Shown piece by piece: positions 48,645 through 57,948 of a stretch of 64,000 bases of DNA. The stretch's first letter is position 1. Each line of letters starts with the position of its first letter. The notes beneath the pieces were generated by a model that had not been told where the DNA came from, ran no database searches, and was given only the letters and a program-made list of their open reading frames with translations. Origin of the DNA: a bacterium (GTDB lineage: Bacteria > Vulcanimicrobiota > Vulcanimicrobiia > Vulcanimicrobiales > Vulcanimicrobiaceae). The stretch spans positions 210,385 to 274,384 of the forward strand of contig JAKBKY010000001.1 in assembly GCA_021832345.1 (NCBI GenBank), read 5' to 3'. The translations under genes were made by a program, and so were the position numbers.

Positions 48645-50087
48645 GTGCTCGATCCCACGAACTGGCCGGCGTTCAGAGAGCGCAGCCATCGCCTACTCGA
48701 CGAACTACTCGATAACCTCGAGCATATCGCCGATGGTCCCGTCTGGCACGAGTTGCCTGAGGAGATCCAAGCGCGTTTGCGCAGCCCGATGCCGCAAGAG
48801 CCCTCAACGTTCGAGGCGGTCTGCGATGAGTTCGTGCGTGATATCCTACCCTATCCCACCGGCAATCAGCATCCGCGCTTCTTCGGATGGGTGCACGGCA
48901 CCGCGACGCCAAGCGGCGCGCTGGCGGATCTTGCGGCATCGTTCCTCAACAGCAATCTCGGTGGCCGCAATCACGGCGCGGTCTACGTCGAACGCCAAGT
49001 CATCCGATGGTTTGCCGATCTCTTCTCCTTTCCGCAGTCGGCAAGCGGTTTGCTCACCGTTGGGACTTCAGTCGCCAATCTATTGGCGGTCGTCGTCGCG
49101 CGTTCGCGCGCACTCGGCCACGACGTGCGCGAACGTGGCCTGCGAGAAGGCCCTGCGCTGGTGGGTTATGCATCCACCGCCACCCATGCGTGTGTGCGCA
49201 AGGCCTTTGAGATCTCGGGCATCGGGTCGAACGCCCTGCGCGTGCTGCCGGTCGACGACGATCATCGCCTCGATCCGAGGCTGGTGCATGCGGAGATCGC
49301 ACGCGATCGTGCGGCCGGCCTTGTGCCGTTCCTGGTGGTTGGGAACGCAGGCACGGTCGATACCGGGGCGATCGATCCACTCGATGAGCTTGCCGATCTC
49401 GCGGCCGCCGAACGGATCTGGTTTCACGTCGACGGAGCCTTCGGGGCGCTGGCCGCACTCGCGCCTTCGTTGCGCCCGCTCCTGCACGGCATCGAGCGCG
49501 CCGACTCCTTAGCCTTCGACTTTCATAAGTGGCTCCACGTTCCCTATGATGCGGGGTGCGTGTTAGTGACCGACGGAGAGCTTCATCGCGCGACCTTCGC
49601 CTCCGAAGGCCCCTATATTACACGCATGACTCGAGGACTCGCCGGCGCATCGCCGTGGTTCACCGACTATGGGATCGATCTCTCGCGGTCGTTTCGCGCC
49701 TTAAAAGTTTGGTTTGCGATCAAAGAGCATGGCGCTGCGAGATTGGGCGCATCGATCGAGCACAACGTACGACTGGCCCACCGGCTTGCCGAACTTGTGA
49801 TGGCCGATCCCCAGTTCGAACTGCTCGCACCCGTGTGTCTGAATATCGTCTGCTTTCGCTACCTGATGGCGAATGCCGACGATGGCGTGCTGGATCGCTT
49901 CAACGACGAACTCGTGATTCGCCTGCAAGAGAGCGGGCGCGCGGTCACTTCGTCAACGACCATCGACGGGAAGCGCGCGATTCGCGTCAACTTGACCAAC
50001 CATCGCACCTGCGAAGCCGATCTCCACATACTCCTGGAGGCGTTGCGCGACATCGCCGCCGGCATGCGCTCCGAACCATCTCGATGA
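48645..50087 (+). CDS. PLP-dependent group II amino-acid decarboxylase
   Basis: 480 aa with a GTG start. Aromatic-L-amino-acid decarboxylase family: GNQHPRFFGWVHGTATPSGA, GLLTVGTSVANLLAVVVARS, YASTATHACVRKAFEISGIG, VGNAGTVDTGAIDPLDELAD, WFHVDGAFGALAAL, and the PLP-binding lysine in DFHKWLHVPYDAGC. Substrate could be an aromatic amino acid or glutamate-like; not resolved from sequence. The stop overlaps the TPR/ATP-grasp ATG (ATGA), implying one pathway. Confidence 0.88.
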   Translation: MLDPTNWPAFRERSHRLLDELLDNLEHIADGPVWHELPEEIQARLRSPMPQEPSTFEAVCDEFVRDILPYPTGNQHPRFFGWVHGTATPSGALADLAASFLNSNLGGRNHGAVYVERQVIRWFADLFSFPQSASGLLTVGTSVANLLAVVVARSRALGHDVRERGLREGPALVGYASTATHACVRKAFEISGIGSNALRVLPVDDDHRLDPRLVHAEIARDRAAGLVPFLVVGNAGTVDTGAIDPLDELADLAAAERIWFHVDGAFGALAALAPSLRPLLHGIERADSLAFDFHKWLHVPYDAGCVLVTDGELHRATFASEGPYITRMTRGLAGASPWFTDYGIDLSRSFRALKVWFAIKEHGAARLGASIEHNVRLAHRLAELVMADPQFELLAPVCLNIVCFRYLMANADDGVLDRFNDELVIRLQESGRAVTSSTTIDGKRAIRVNLTNHRTCEADLHILLEALRDIAAGMRSEPSR

Positions 50088-51478
50088 GCGACTCTCTCGG
50101 GCCTGCAGGGAGCGCGCAGCGCGCCAACCATGAAGCCTTAATACTGCGCGCGCAAGGCAAACTCGGCGAAGCCATCGCCGTTTTGCGCGCGGAGATCGCG
50201 CGTAGCCGTGGCGTCGCGCAACTCCACCACAACCTCGGTCAGCTACTCGAAGAGAGCTCCGATCTGGCGGGAGCATGCGGCGCGTACGACGCCGCTCTCG
50301 GTCTCGATCCGACGTTTCTGCCGTCGCTGCTGGCTCGAGCGGCCTGCTACGCTCGGCAGCAAGCGTGGGACGACGCGGCCGGCGCCTACACGCGCGTACT
50401 CGAGGTCGATCCCACATCCTTGCAGGCGCACCTCGCCCTCTACGAGATCGAACAGATTCGCGGCCACGCCGACCGTGCGGTCGAACACCAACGCCACGCT
50501 CTAACTCAACAACGCCTCTATTCGCGCCGGGCGCCCCAAGAGCGGCGGCGCGTCCTCGGGCTGCTGGCGCCCGGAGACTGGAAAGCCAACGCCCCGCTGG
50601 AGCTGATCCTGCCGCCCGAGCAGACCACCCTGCATCGGCTCTATGTGGTCGGCGACGAGCCTCAGGTAAAGCTCGACCTCCCGCCGGTCGACGTTGCCTT
50701 CGTCGCGATCGGCGAATCGCCGGCGGCAGTGCGCCCCCTACGAACGGCCGCTCGTGTGCTGCGCTCCTTGGCTATCCCGGCCATCAACGAACCGCGCTTC
50801 GTGCTACGCACCAATCGGATGCGACTGCCCCGCTTTCTTGCCTCGATTCCAAACTGTGTGGTCGCACCTATCGCACTGGCCACGCGCGCGATGCTTCTCG
50901 AAGGCAACATGAACATGCCGTTCCCGGTCATCGTTCGCCCGATCGGCTCGCACGCCGGTGAAGGCCTCGAGCGCATCGACGATGCCCGCGCACTGGCAGA
51001 CTACGCGGCCCGCATGCCGCAGGGCACCTATTACGTGAGCACCTTCATCGACTATCGCAGCGCCGACGGGTACTATCGAAAGTATCGCGTCATCCTCATC
51101 GATGGCCGGCCCTATCCGTTTCATCTGGCCGTCTCGCCGAACTGGATGGTGCACTACTACAACTCACCGATGCGCGAGCAAGCATGGATGCGGGAGGAGG
51201 AGGCACGCTATCTTGAGGGCGGCGGCGAGTGCAACAGCGCTCCGATCCTGGCAACGCTTCGTCTGATCGCCAAACGTCTGCGCCTAGATTATATCGGCGT
51301 GGACTGCGCGATCGACCGCGACGGGCGCCTCGTGGTCTTCGAGGCTGACCCGGCGATCATCGTCCATCTCTTAGACGATCCGCAACTCTTCGGATACAAG
51401 CGAGGGGCTATCAAAAACATCTTCTCCGCTATCGAGAGCATGCTCGACGAGCGAGCGCAGACAGCCGCAGGGAACTAG
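50084..51478 (+). CDS. TPR protein with C-terminal ATP-grasp domain
   Basis: 464 aa from the ATG at 50084-50086, which overlaps the decarboxylase stop; a longer frame upstream is inside that gene. Residues 15-150 are three to four TPRs (LGEAIAVLRAEIARSRGVAQ, YDAALGLDPTFLPSLLARAA, YTRVLEVDPTSLQAHLALYE). Residues 190-455 form an ATP-grasp domain: NMPFPVIVRPIGSHAGEGLE, TYYVSTFIDYRSADGYYRKY, and DYIGVDCAIDRDGRLVVFEA. Such enzymes ligate a carboxylate to an amine. Partnered with a decarboxylase, it could act on the amine product. Product unknown. Confidence 0.8.
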   Translation: MSDSLGPAGSAQRANHEALILRAQGKLGEAIAVLRAEIARSRGVAQLHHNLGQLLEESSDLAGACGAYDAALGLDPTFLPSLLARAACYARQQAWDDAAGAYTRVLEVDPTSLQAHLALYEIEQIRGHADRAVEHQRHALTQQRLYSRRAPQERRRVLGLLAPGDWKANAPLELILPPEQTTLHRLYVVGDEPQVKLDLPPVDVAFVAIGESPAAVRPLRTAARVLRSLAIPAINEPRFVLRTNRMRLPRFLASIPNCVVAPIALATRAMLLEGNMNMPFPVIVRPIGSHAGEGLERIDDARALADYAARMPQGTYYVSTFIDYRSADGYYRKYRVILIDGRPYPFHLAVSPNWMVHYYNSPMREQAWMREEEARYLEGGGECNSAPILATLRLIAKRLRLDYIGVDCAIDRDGRLVVFEADPAIIVHLLDDPQLFGYKRGAIKNIFSAIESMLDERAQTAAGN

Positions 51479-52818
51479 CGACCGATCGACCGCGCCGGGT
51501 TTCCGACGACGCGATCTCCGGCCGCAACGTCCTTGGTAACGACCGCACCGGCCCCGACGAGGGCGCCGTCACCGATCGTCACCGGCGCCACCAGAGCGCT
51601 ATTTGAACCGATAAAAGCGTCGCGCCCGATGGTCGTGGGATGTTTTTGCGTTCCGTCATAGTTGCAGGTAATTGTGCCCGCTCCGACGTTCGTGTTCTCG
51701 CCGATCGTCGCATCGCCGAGGTAGGTGAGATGGCTCGCTTTGACGCCTCGTGCGAGCTGCGATTTCTTCACTTCTACGAAGTTCCCGATGCTGACGCCAT
51801 CGGCAAGACACGTATTCCCACGCAAATGGGCGAACGGGCCGATCGTCACATCGCTGCCGACCATGCTCTCCACGATCACGGAGTCACGTACCGTGACTCT
51901 GTCTCCGAGCTTGGCCATCGAAAGGCGCGCGTTCGGACCGATCGTCGAACTCTTGCCGATCTGCGAAAGCCGCCCGATGCTCGTATTTGGGTAGATGATC
52001 GTATCTTGGCCGATGACCAGCTCCGGCTCGAGGTAGGTGGTGACCGGGTCGATGATGGTGACCCCATCGCGCATGTGTTGCGCACAGAGGCGCTCGTTCA
52101 TCTTGCGCCGCGCGATGGCCAGCTCCACCCGATCGTTGATGCCCAGCACCTGAAGATAATCGTCACAGAGCACCGGGGTAACCCTCTGCCCGCTCTGAGT
52201 TAAGTGCTTCACCGTGTCGGTCAGATAGTATTCGCCTTGTGCGTTGTCGCACTGCAGATGCGCAACCGCATCGCGTAGCCGTTCTTCGTCAAACGCATAG
52301 ATCGCGGCATTCATCTCATCGACCGCAAGCTCGTCGGCCGAGGCATCGCGAACCTCAACGATGCGCTCGAGGGCGTTACCGCGTCGCAGCACTCGACCGA
52401 AGTTCGAGGGCAGCGGCATCCTTGCCGTCGCAAACGCCAACGCCGGGCTAGCGGTACGATCGTCCAAGCGCTCCAGTACACGCGCAAAGAGTTCGGCCGG
52501 GACCAGCGGCATATCGCCGGAGGCGATCAGAATTCGGCCTCCCGCAAGCGTCTCGAGTGCCGATAGCGCCACCTGTACGGCATGCCCGGTCCCCAGTTGT
52601 TGGGCCTGGACAACGCTGCGAACGCCCAAGGAGGCGACGTGCGGATCAAGCTCGTCGCTCGTCACGACCAAAATATCTTCAATCCCCGCGCCCTGTAAAG
52701 CGCGCAGCACATACCAGAGCATCGGCCGCCCGCAAACTTCGTGCAACACCTTGGGGCGCTCGCTCTTCATGCGCGTCCCTTTGCCTGCCGCCAGAAGAAT
52801 TGCGCGCACGCGGCTCAT
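51475..52818 (-). CDS. glmU: Bifunctional UDP-GlcNAc pyrophosphorylase / GlcN-1-P acetyltransferase
   Basis: 447 aa from the ATG at 52816-52818 (MSRVRAILLAAGKGTRMKSE), which overlaps the gltX stop in ATGA. N-terminal uridyltransferase: LLAAGKGTRMKS, GTGHAVQVAL, GDMPLVPAELFARVL, NAAIYAFDEE. C-terminal left-handed beta helix of hexapeptide repeats (VIVESMVGSDVTIGPFAHLR) with SHLTYLGDATIGENTNVGAG and TITCNYDGTQKHPT. Supplies UDP-GlcNAc for the cell wall. Both active sites are intact. Confidence 0.96.
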   Translation of the reverse strand: MSRVRAILLAAGKGTRMKSERPKVLHEVCGRPMLWYVLRALQGAGIEDILVVTSDELDPHVASLGVRSVVQAQQLGTGHAVQVALSALETLAGGRILIASGDMPLVPAELFARVLERLDDRTASPALAFATARMPLPSNFGRVLRRGNALERIVEVRDASADELAVDEMNAAIYAFDEERLRDAVAHLQCDNAQGEYYLTDTVKHLTQSGQRVTPVLCDDYLQVLGINDRVELAIARRKMNERLCAQHMRDGVTIIDPVTTYLEPELVIGQDTIIYPNTSIGRLSQIGKSSTIGPNARLSMAKLGDRVTVRDSVIVESMVGSDVTIGPFAHLRGNTCLADGVSIGNFVEVKKSQLARGVKASHLTYLGDATIGENTNVGAGTITCNYDGTQKHPTTIGRDAFIGSNSALVAPVTIGDGALVGAGAVVTKDVAAGDRVVGNPARSIGR

Positions 52819-54278
52819 CGCTTCCACTCCTCTACTTCACGCTTACTTGGTACACCCAGAAGTTCCAAAGCCGCCCGCAATCGCTCGCGCACGATGTCGC
52901 GGCCCAAGATATCCATCGCATCATACAACGGCACCGATGTGGGGCTCCCCGTAACGGCGACATAGAACGGCCGCACGATGTCGCGAAACTTCTTCGCAAG
53001 GCGTTGGGCCACGCGCTGCAACACCGCCTCGATCCCAGCCACATTCCACGCCGCCAGACCATCGAGTTCCCATAGCGCCAACTGTAAGGCCTTGCGCGTT
53101 TGATCGTCGTCGAGCTTTCCACCGAGGAGTTGCTCGCGCTGGAGCGATAGGCGCCCTGCAAAAAAGAAGGCCGTGAGGTTGCCGAGATCGGCCAACCGTT
53201 CGATACGAGGGCGCGCGAGCTGCGCGATGCGAGCCAACCGCTGCGGCGCGAATCCCCACGTTTGGACGCGCTGCAGAAAGCCGGCCTCGTCTAAACGTTC
53301 GCGTAGATAACGCCCGTTGAGCCAATCGAGTTTCGCGACGTCAAACACCGGTCCGCCCAGTGCGATATGCGCCGGGTCGAACCGCTGCACGAGTTGATCG
53401 AGCGTCATCATCTCTTCGCCTTCGCCGGAGCTCACCATCAGCAGGCCGAGAAAGTTCAAGAGCGCTTCGGGGAGATAGCCCATCCGCTCGTAGAACAAGA
53501 TGCCGGTGGGATTCTTGCGTTTGCTTAATTTGCTCTTGTCGGGGTTGCGCAACAGCGGCAAGTGCATGAGGATCGGCGGCGTCCAGCCGAAATACTGGTA
53601 GAGCAAGAGGTGTTTCGGCGCGCTGCTGACCCACTCTTCGCCGCGAATCACGTGCGTGATCTCCATGAGATGATCGTCGACGACGTTGGCTAGATGGTAG
53701 GTGGGCAGACCGTCCGATTTCATCAAGATCTGCATATCGACGCTCTGCCAGTCAATCTCGATTGCGCCGCGGCGCAGATCCTGCACCGTGCAGACGCCCG
53801 TCGAGGGAACCTTCATGCGAACGACGTAGGGTTGGTCGCCGGCTTCACGCCGCGCAACCTCGTCCGGCGCATACTCCAAGCACGTCCCATCGTAACGCGG
53901 GGGAACCTTCGCGGCCCGTTGCGCTGCGCGCATCTCTTCGAGGCGCCCGGGCGTGCAGAAGCACTTGAAGGCGTGGCCGGCATCGAGCAGCTCTTGCACG
54001 TAGCGCTGGTAGAGCTCCGAGCGTTCGCTCTGGCGATACGGTCCATGCGGTCCACCCACATCGGGACCTTCATCCCACTGCAGGCCAAGCCATCGCAAGG
54101 AATCCAAGAGCGCGTGCTCAGCCTGCGTGGTACTCCGTGCGCGGTCGGTGTCCTCGATGCGCAAGAGGAACGTGCCGCCGTGTTTACGTGCAAAACAATA
54201 GTTGACCAGCGCTACATACGCGGTCCCAACATGCGGGTCACCGGTGGGCGAAGGCGCCACCCGAGTTCTAACGTTCAA
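52815..54278 (-). CDS. gltX: Glutamate-tRNA ligase
   Basis: 487 aa from the TTG at 54276-54278 (codes for MNVRTRVAPSPTGDPHVGTA when read as start), chosen because AAGGG precedes it and the class I HIGH-like motif PTGDPHVG must be near the N-terminus; the frame extends upstream without similarity. KMSKS-like motif KLSKRKNP. Lacks the zinc-binding insertion of some GluRS. Charges tRNA-Glu, the tRNA invaded at 25.1 kb. Upstream is the mutase small subunit, 44 bp away. Confidence 0.95.
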   Translation of the reverse strand: MNVRTRVAPSPTGDPHVGTAYVALVNYCFARKHGGTFLLRIEDTDRARSTTQAEHALLDSLRWLGLQWDEGPDVGGPHGPYRQSERSELYQRYVQELLDAGHAFKCFCTPGRLEEMRAAQRAAKVPPRYDGTCLEYAPDEVARREAGDQPYVVRMKVPSTGVCTVQDLRRGAIEIDWQSVDMQILMKSDGLPTYHLANVVDDHLMEITHVIRGEEWVSSAPKHLLLYQYFGWTPPILMHLPLLRNPDKSKLSKRKNPTGILFYERMGYLPEALLNFLGLLMVSSGEGEEMMTLDQLVQRFDPAHIALGGPVFDVAKLDWLNGRYLRERLDEAGFLQRVQTWGFAPQRLARIAQLARPRIERLADLGNLTAFFFAGRLSLQREQLLGGKLDDDQTRKALQLALWELDGLAAWNVAGIEAVLQRVAQRLAKKFRDIVRPFYVAVTGSPTSVPLYDAMDILGRDIVRERLRAALELLGVPSKREVEEWKR

Positions 54279-54322
54279 CGAATTCCCTTCAGTAGCGCGA
54301 TAGCGAGGTGCAGCAGACGGCT

Positions 54323-54742
54323 CTATGCAGCCGGGGCGCGCCGTTTGCCACACTCGCGCCGGACGAAATCGACAATCTCCTGCAAGGGTGCTCCGGGCGT
54401 AAAGATCGCGCGCACGCCGCGTTTCGTGAGTTCTTCGACATCCTCCGGTGGGATCGTTCCACCGCCGAAAAAGACGATGTCATCGGCCCCTTGCGCCGCT
54501 AGTTGCTCCAGCACCAGCGGAAAGAGCGTCATATGGGCACCGGAGAGAATCGAGAGCCCTATGCCGTCGGCATCTTCCTGGATCGCCGTTTGCACGATCT
54601 GCTCGGGCGTTTGGAAGAGCCCGGTGTAGATCACCTCCATGCCGGCGTCTCGCAGCGCGCGAGCGATGACCTTCGCACCGCGATCGTGCCCATCGAGGCC
54701 GGCTTTGGCCACGATGACGCGCAGGGGTCTATCGAGAGCCAT
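54323..54742 (-). CDS. icmB: Acyl-CoA mutase small (B12-binding) subunit
   Basis: 139 aa from the ATG at 54740-54742. It is a stand-alone cobalamin-binding domain: RVIVAKAGLDGHDRGAKVIA (DxHxxG with the Co-ligating His), IGLSILSGAHMTLFPLVLEQ, FFGGGTIPPEDVEEL and a FTPGAPLQEI end. It assembles with the large subunit encoded upstream. Separate large and small subunits are usual for isobutyryl-CoA mutase and for some archaeal-type methylmalonyl-CoA mutases. See the large subunit for specificity. Confidence 0.85.
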   Translation of the reverse strand: MALDRPLRVIVAKAGLDGHDRGAKVIARALRDAGMEVIYTGLFQTPEQIVQTAIQEDADGIGLSILSGAHMTLFPLVLEQLAAQGADDIVFFGGGTIPPEDVEELTKRGVRAIFTPGAPLQEIVDFVRRECGKRRAPAA

Positions 54743-54899
54743 GCTTAACCTCATATGGAGCGTATCGGTTCACGGTGGGCGCGGCCTCCTCGCGCTCGCG
54801 CGCAAGCTGTAGCGCTTCTTCGAGGCGAGCGAGTACGGCACCAAGGGTCCGCTGAGCCTGCTCGCGCTGCGGCCCATCTCGAATCGTCAACATCGACAT
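54729..54899 (-). CDS. Small ORF between mutase subunits, 56 aa
   Basis: ATG at 54897-54899, 5 bp after the large-subunit stop, running to a TAG at 54729 so that it overlaps the start of the small subunit. The product begins MSMLTIRDGPQREQAQRTLG and continues with a strongly amphipathic helix (AVLARLEEALQLAREREEAA). Position and codon pattern suggest a real small subunit or assembly peptide; no family recognised. Confidence 0.45.
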   Translation of the reverse strand: MSMLTIRDGPQREQAQRTLGAVLARLEEALQLAREREEAAPTVNRYAPYEVKHGSR

Positions 54900-54904
54900 T
54901 GTAG

Positions 54905-56632
54905 TTAGAACACCGACCTTTCAACGTACCGTCCGTAGACCTTTACCATCGCTTCGACGATCTCACCCTCCGTGCAGTACGCATTGACGCAATCGATCAG
55001 ATGCGGCATGAGGTTGTCTTTGGGATCTCGACAGGCGGCCTGCAGCCGATCGAGGGTGACTTGGACGCGATCGGCATCTCGCTTGGCGCGGACCTGCGCG
55101 ACGCCGCGCGCCTGCTCGCGCTCGACTTCTTCGGTGATCCGTAAGAGTTCCAAATCGCTCTGCGTTTCGTTCTTTTGGAACGCATTGACCCCGACGATCA
55201 CGCGATCCTTGGCTTCAACGGAGCGCTGGTAGCGATACGACGCCTCGGCGATCTCCCGTTGGAAGAACCCGGATTCGATAGCTTCGACCACCCCGCCAAA
55301 CTCTTCGATCTGGGCGAAGTATGCTTCGGCTTGGCGCTCCATCTCATCGGTAAGCGCTTCGACGTAGTAGGAGCCGCCCAGCGGATCGACCACATTTGTG
55401 ACGTTGGTTTCATAGGCCAAAACTTGCTGCGTGCGCAGCGCAATCTCCACCGACTTCTCCGAGGGTAACGCCAAGACTTCATCCATCGAGTTCGTGTGCA
55501 GCGACTGCGTTCCGCCGAGAACCGCCGAAAGCGCTTCGTAGGCTACGCGCACGATGTTGTTCTCGGGCTGTTGTGCGGTCGCACTGCAACCGGCCGTCTG
55601 CGTGTGGAAGCGCAACTGCCACGACTTCGGGTTCTTGGCTCCGTACTTCTCGCGCATATGCCGAGCGTAGATCCGTCGCGCCGCACGAAACTTCGCAATC
55701 TCTTCGAAGAAGTCGATGTGGGCGTTGAAAAAGTATGAGAGGCGCGAAGCGAACGAATCGACGTCCATCCCCGCCTTCATGCAGGCTTCGACGTAGGCGA
55801 ATCCGTCCGCTAAGGTAAAGGCAAGCTCTTGCGCGGCGGTCGAACCGGCCTCACGAATATGGTAGCCGGAGATCGAGATGGTGTTCCATCGCGGCATCTG
55901 CTCGGTACAGAAGGCAATCATATCCACGATCACGCGCATGTGGGGACGCGGCGGGAAGATCCATTCCTTCTGCGCGATGTACTCTTTGAGGATATCGGCT
56001 TGGATGGTTCCCCCAAGCATGCGCCGCGGGATGCCCTTCTTCTCGGCGGCCGCGATATATTGCGCGACGGCGATCGCCGCTGGGCCGTTGATCGTCATCG
56101 AGGTCGTAATCGACCCCATGTCGATGCCCTCGAAGAGCGTCTCCATGTCGGCAAGCGAGTCGATCGCCACGCCGCATTTGCCGACCTCGCCGCGGGCCTG
56201 CGGCGCATCGGAGTCGTACCCCATGAGCGTCGGCATATCGAAGGCGACCGAAAGCCCCGTCTGCCCTTGGGAGAGTAAGAAGTGGTAGCGTTCGTTGGTC
56301 TGTTTCGCATTGCCGAAGCCGGCGAATTGGCGCATCGTCCAGAGGCGATCGCGATAGCCGTTGGGATGGATGCCGCGCGTATACGGGTACTGCCCGGGCC
56401 AAGCCAGATCGCGCGGCAGGTCGAGGTGCGCGACATCGGCCGGAGCATAGACGGTTTTGAGCGGAATGTCCGAGATCGTTCGATCCACCGCACCCGAACC
56501 CGGGCCGCTGCGTGGCTTGCCGGCCGCCGACTCCCGCTCCCAGGCACGGCGCTGCTCTTCGAACTCCGGGGTCGTCTGCGCGCCCATGTCGGTCGGACGG
56601 TCAATCATCTTCGCCAAGCGGCTCTCCTCCAT
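54905..56632 (-). CDS. icmA: B12-dependent acyl-CoA mutase large subunit, isobutyryl-CoA mutase type
   Basis: 575 aa from the ATG at 56630-56632; the frame stays open upstream. TIM-barrel mutase without the B12 domain. Key positions: RQFAGFGNAKQTNERY has Phe103 where methylmalonyl-CoA mutase has Tyr89, and KEYIAQKEWIFPP has Gln221 where it has Arg207; the spacing (118) is the same. Phe and Gln are the isobutyryl-CoA mutase residues. So it probably interconverts isobutyryl-CoA and n-butyryl-CoA. Downstream: small ORF and B12 subunit; upstream: its G-protein chaperone. Confidence 0.88.
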   Translation of the reverse strand: MEESRLAKMIDRPTDMGAQTTPEFEEQRRAWERESAAGKPRSGPGSGAVDRTISDIPLKTVYAPADVAHLDLPRDLAWPGQYPYTRGIHPNGYRDRLWTMRQFAGFGNAKQTNERYHFLLSQGQTGLSVAFDMPTLMGYDSDAPQARGEVGKCGVAIDSLADMETLFEGIDMGSITTSMTINGPAAIAVAQYIAAAEKKGIPRRMLGGTIQADILKEYIAQKEWIFPPRPHMRVIVDMIAFCTEQMPRWNTISISGYHIREAGSTAAQELAFTLADGFAYVEACMKAGMDVDSFASRLSYFFNAHIDFFEEIAKFRAARRIYARHMREKYGAKNPKSWQLRFHTQTAGCSATAQQPENNIVRVAYEALSAVLGGTQSLHTNSMDEVLALPSEKSVEIALRTQQVLAYETNVTNVVDPLGGSYYVEALTDEMERQAEAYFAQIEEFGGVVEAIESGFFQREIAEASYRYQRSVEAKDRVIVGVNAFQKNETQSDLELLRITEEVEREQARGVAQVRAKRDADRVQVTLDRLQAACRDPKDNLMPHLIDCVNAYCTEGEIVEAMVKVYGRYVERSVF

Positions 56633-56718
56633 ACTTCTTGTGCCGGTTTGCGCCTGCCCCACCTTTACCGGCCCCCCATTCTCTCGAAAAATGAGCCCGG
56701 ATACAAGCGCCGAGGTCC

Positions 56719-57708
56719 TCAGGCCAGGCCCTTCACCGCCGCACGCGGTCGCCCAACCGGTAGCGCCGCGTCGTCGCTCTCCTCCCCTGCACCAAACTGG
56801 CGCAACACCCCTTCGGCCGCTGCATACGGATCGATGCCGGCACACAGTGCCACCTGCGAGATGGAGCGGGCGAGACGGCGCTCAAGGCGGCCGAGGACGA
56901 GCTGGTGGACCTGCTGGACGAAGGCCTCCCGCCGGCGCTCCTCGATCTCCCCGCTCTCGTTGAGATAGGCCACGTGAGCCTCGATCGCGCCCCACAGTTC
57001 GTTGATGCCGGTTCCATCGAGCGCTTGCGTCGCGACCAGCTCCGGCACCCACCCGGAGAAGTCGAGCATCTCCATCATGGAACGGATCTCGCGGCGTAGC
57101 TGGCCGGCCATCGGGTGGTCCGCCTTGTTGACCACAAAGATATCGGCGATCTCCATGATCCCAGCCTTGAGGACCTGGATCGAATCCCCGCTGCCCGGCT
57201 GGAGGGCGACCAGCGTGGTCTGCGCCAGGCGCGCGATCTCGATCTCGCTCTGCCCCACGCCGACCGTCTCGATGAACACGATATCCAGCCCAAAAGCGTC
57301 CATGAGCAGCACCGCATCGGCGCTCGCCCCGGAGAGTCCACCGAGGTGCCCGTGGCTGGCCATCGACCGAATGAAGACATCGGGGTCGAGGAAGTGTTCG
57401 GCCAGGCGAATCCGGTCGCCCAGCAACGCTCCGTGAGAGAACGGCGAGGACGGGTCGACCGAGATGACGCCGACGGTCTTGCCCAGCGAGCGCGCCTTGC
57501 GCACCAGAGCGGAGCTGAGCGTCGACTTCCCCACGCCCGGCGGGCCCGTGAGGCCGATCGTCATCGCTCGACCCGTGCGTTCGTACACCTGCCGGATCAA
57601 CGGACCGGCGCTGCCCGCCTCCGCAAGCGAGATAGCCCGCGCCAGCGCTCGGGGATGATGCTCCTCAAACTCGCGCAACAACGCGTCCGTGGATTGTTGA
57701 ACCGGCAC
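56719..57708 (-). CDS. meaB: MeaB/ArgK-type G-protein chaperone of the mutase
   Basis: 329 aa with a GTG start. G3E-family GTPase: Walker A GLTGPPGVGKSTLSSALV, switch region VISVDPSSPFSHGALLGDRI, IETVGVGQSEIEIA and the base-recognition motif VVNKADHP. Loads intact adenosylcobalamin into the mutase and protects it from inactivation. It precedes the mutase large subunit by 86 bp in the same direction, supporting the assignment. Complete in length. Confidence 0.93.
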   Translation of the reverse strand: MPVQQSTDALLREFEEHHPRALARAISLAEAGSAGPLIRQVYERTGRAMTIGLTGPPGVGKSTLSSALVRKARSLGKTVGVISVDPSSPFSHGALLGDRIRLAEHFLDPDVFIRSMASHGHLGGLSGASADAVLLMDAFGLDIVFIETVGVGQSEIEIARLAQTTLVALQPGSGDSIQVLKAGIMEIADIFVVNKADHPMAGQLRREIRSMMEMLDFSGWVPELVATQALDGTGINELWGAIEAHVAYLNESGEIEERRREAFVQQVHQLVLGRLERRLARSISQVALCAGIDPYAAAEGVLRQFGAGEESDDAALPVGRPRAAVKGLA

Positions 57709-57948
57709 GAGGCCTCAGATTTGCGGCCCATGTGAACGCGGACCTTCCGGACGAGCTCGCCGAAGCGTCGCCATGATCCCAGGAGGCTCTCTTCGGGGCG
57801 GCTGACGATCCTTCGGTGCCGGCGCGGGGGCCATGTTCGATGTCATGCGGGTTTGCGGCCGCCGGGCGGTTTCGTCTATCACCAAAACGTTCGATTTGGG
57901 GATCTTCCCGGCGGCAACAGTTTTACCGGCGCTTTGGGTTAAAAAGGC
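57709..57948. other. Gap between meaB and the lipoprotein gene
   Basis: A minus-strand frame of 94 codons spans 57715-57999 but has proline/arginine-rich, unconserved-looking content and covers the lipoprotein promoter, so I do not call it. The region must hold the leftward meaB promoter, which I cannot pick out, and the motif copy at 57880-57899. No cobalamin riboswitch core was recognised. Confidence 0.4.
57880..57899. promoter_or_regulatory. Repeated motif copy 1 (AAACGTTCGATTTGG)
   Basis: An imperfect inverted repeat, CCAAA and TTTGG around ACGTTCGA. Close copies lie at 58749-58769 and 59408-59428. This one is about 50 bp upstream of the lipoprotein -35 box. A shared transcription-factor site is possible. 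Confidence 0.4.

Noticed and set aside
57709-57948. Cobalamin riboswitch before the mutase operon
   Set aside because: Searched by eye for the conserved B12-box core and did not find it.
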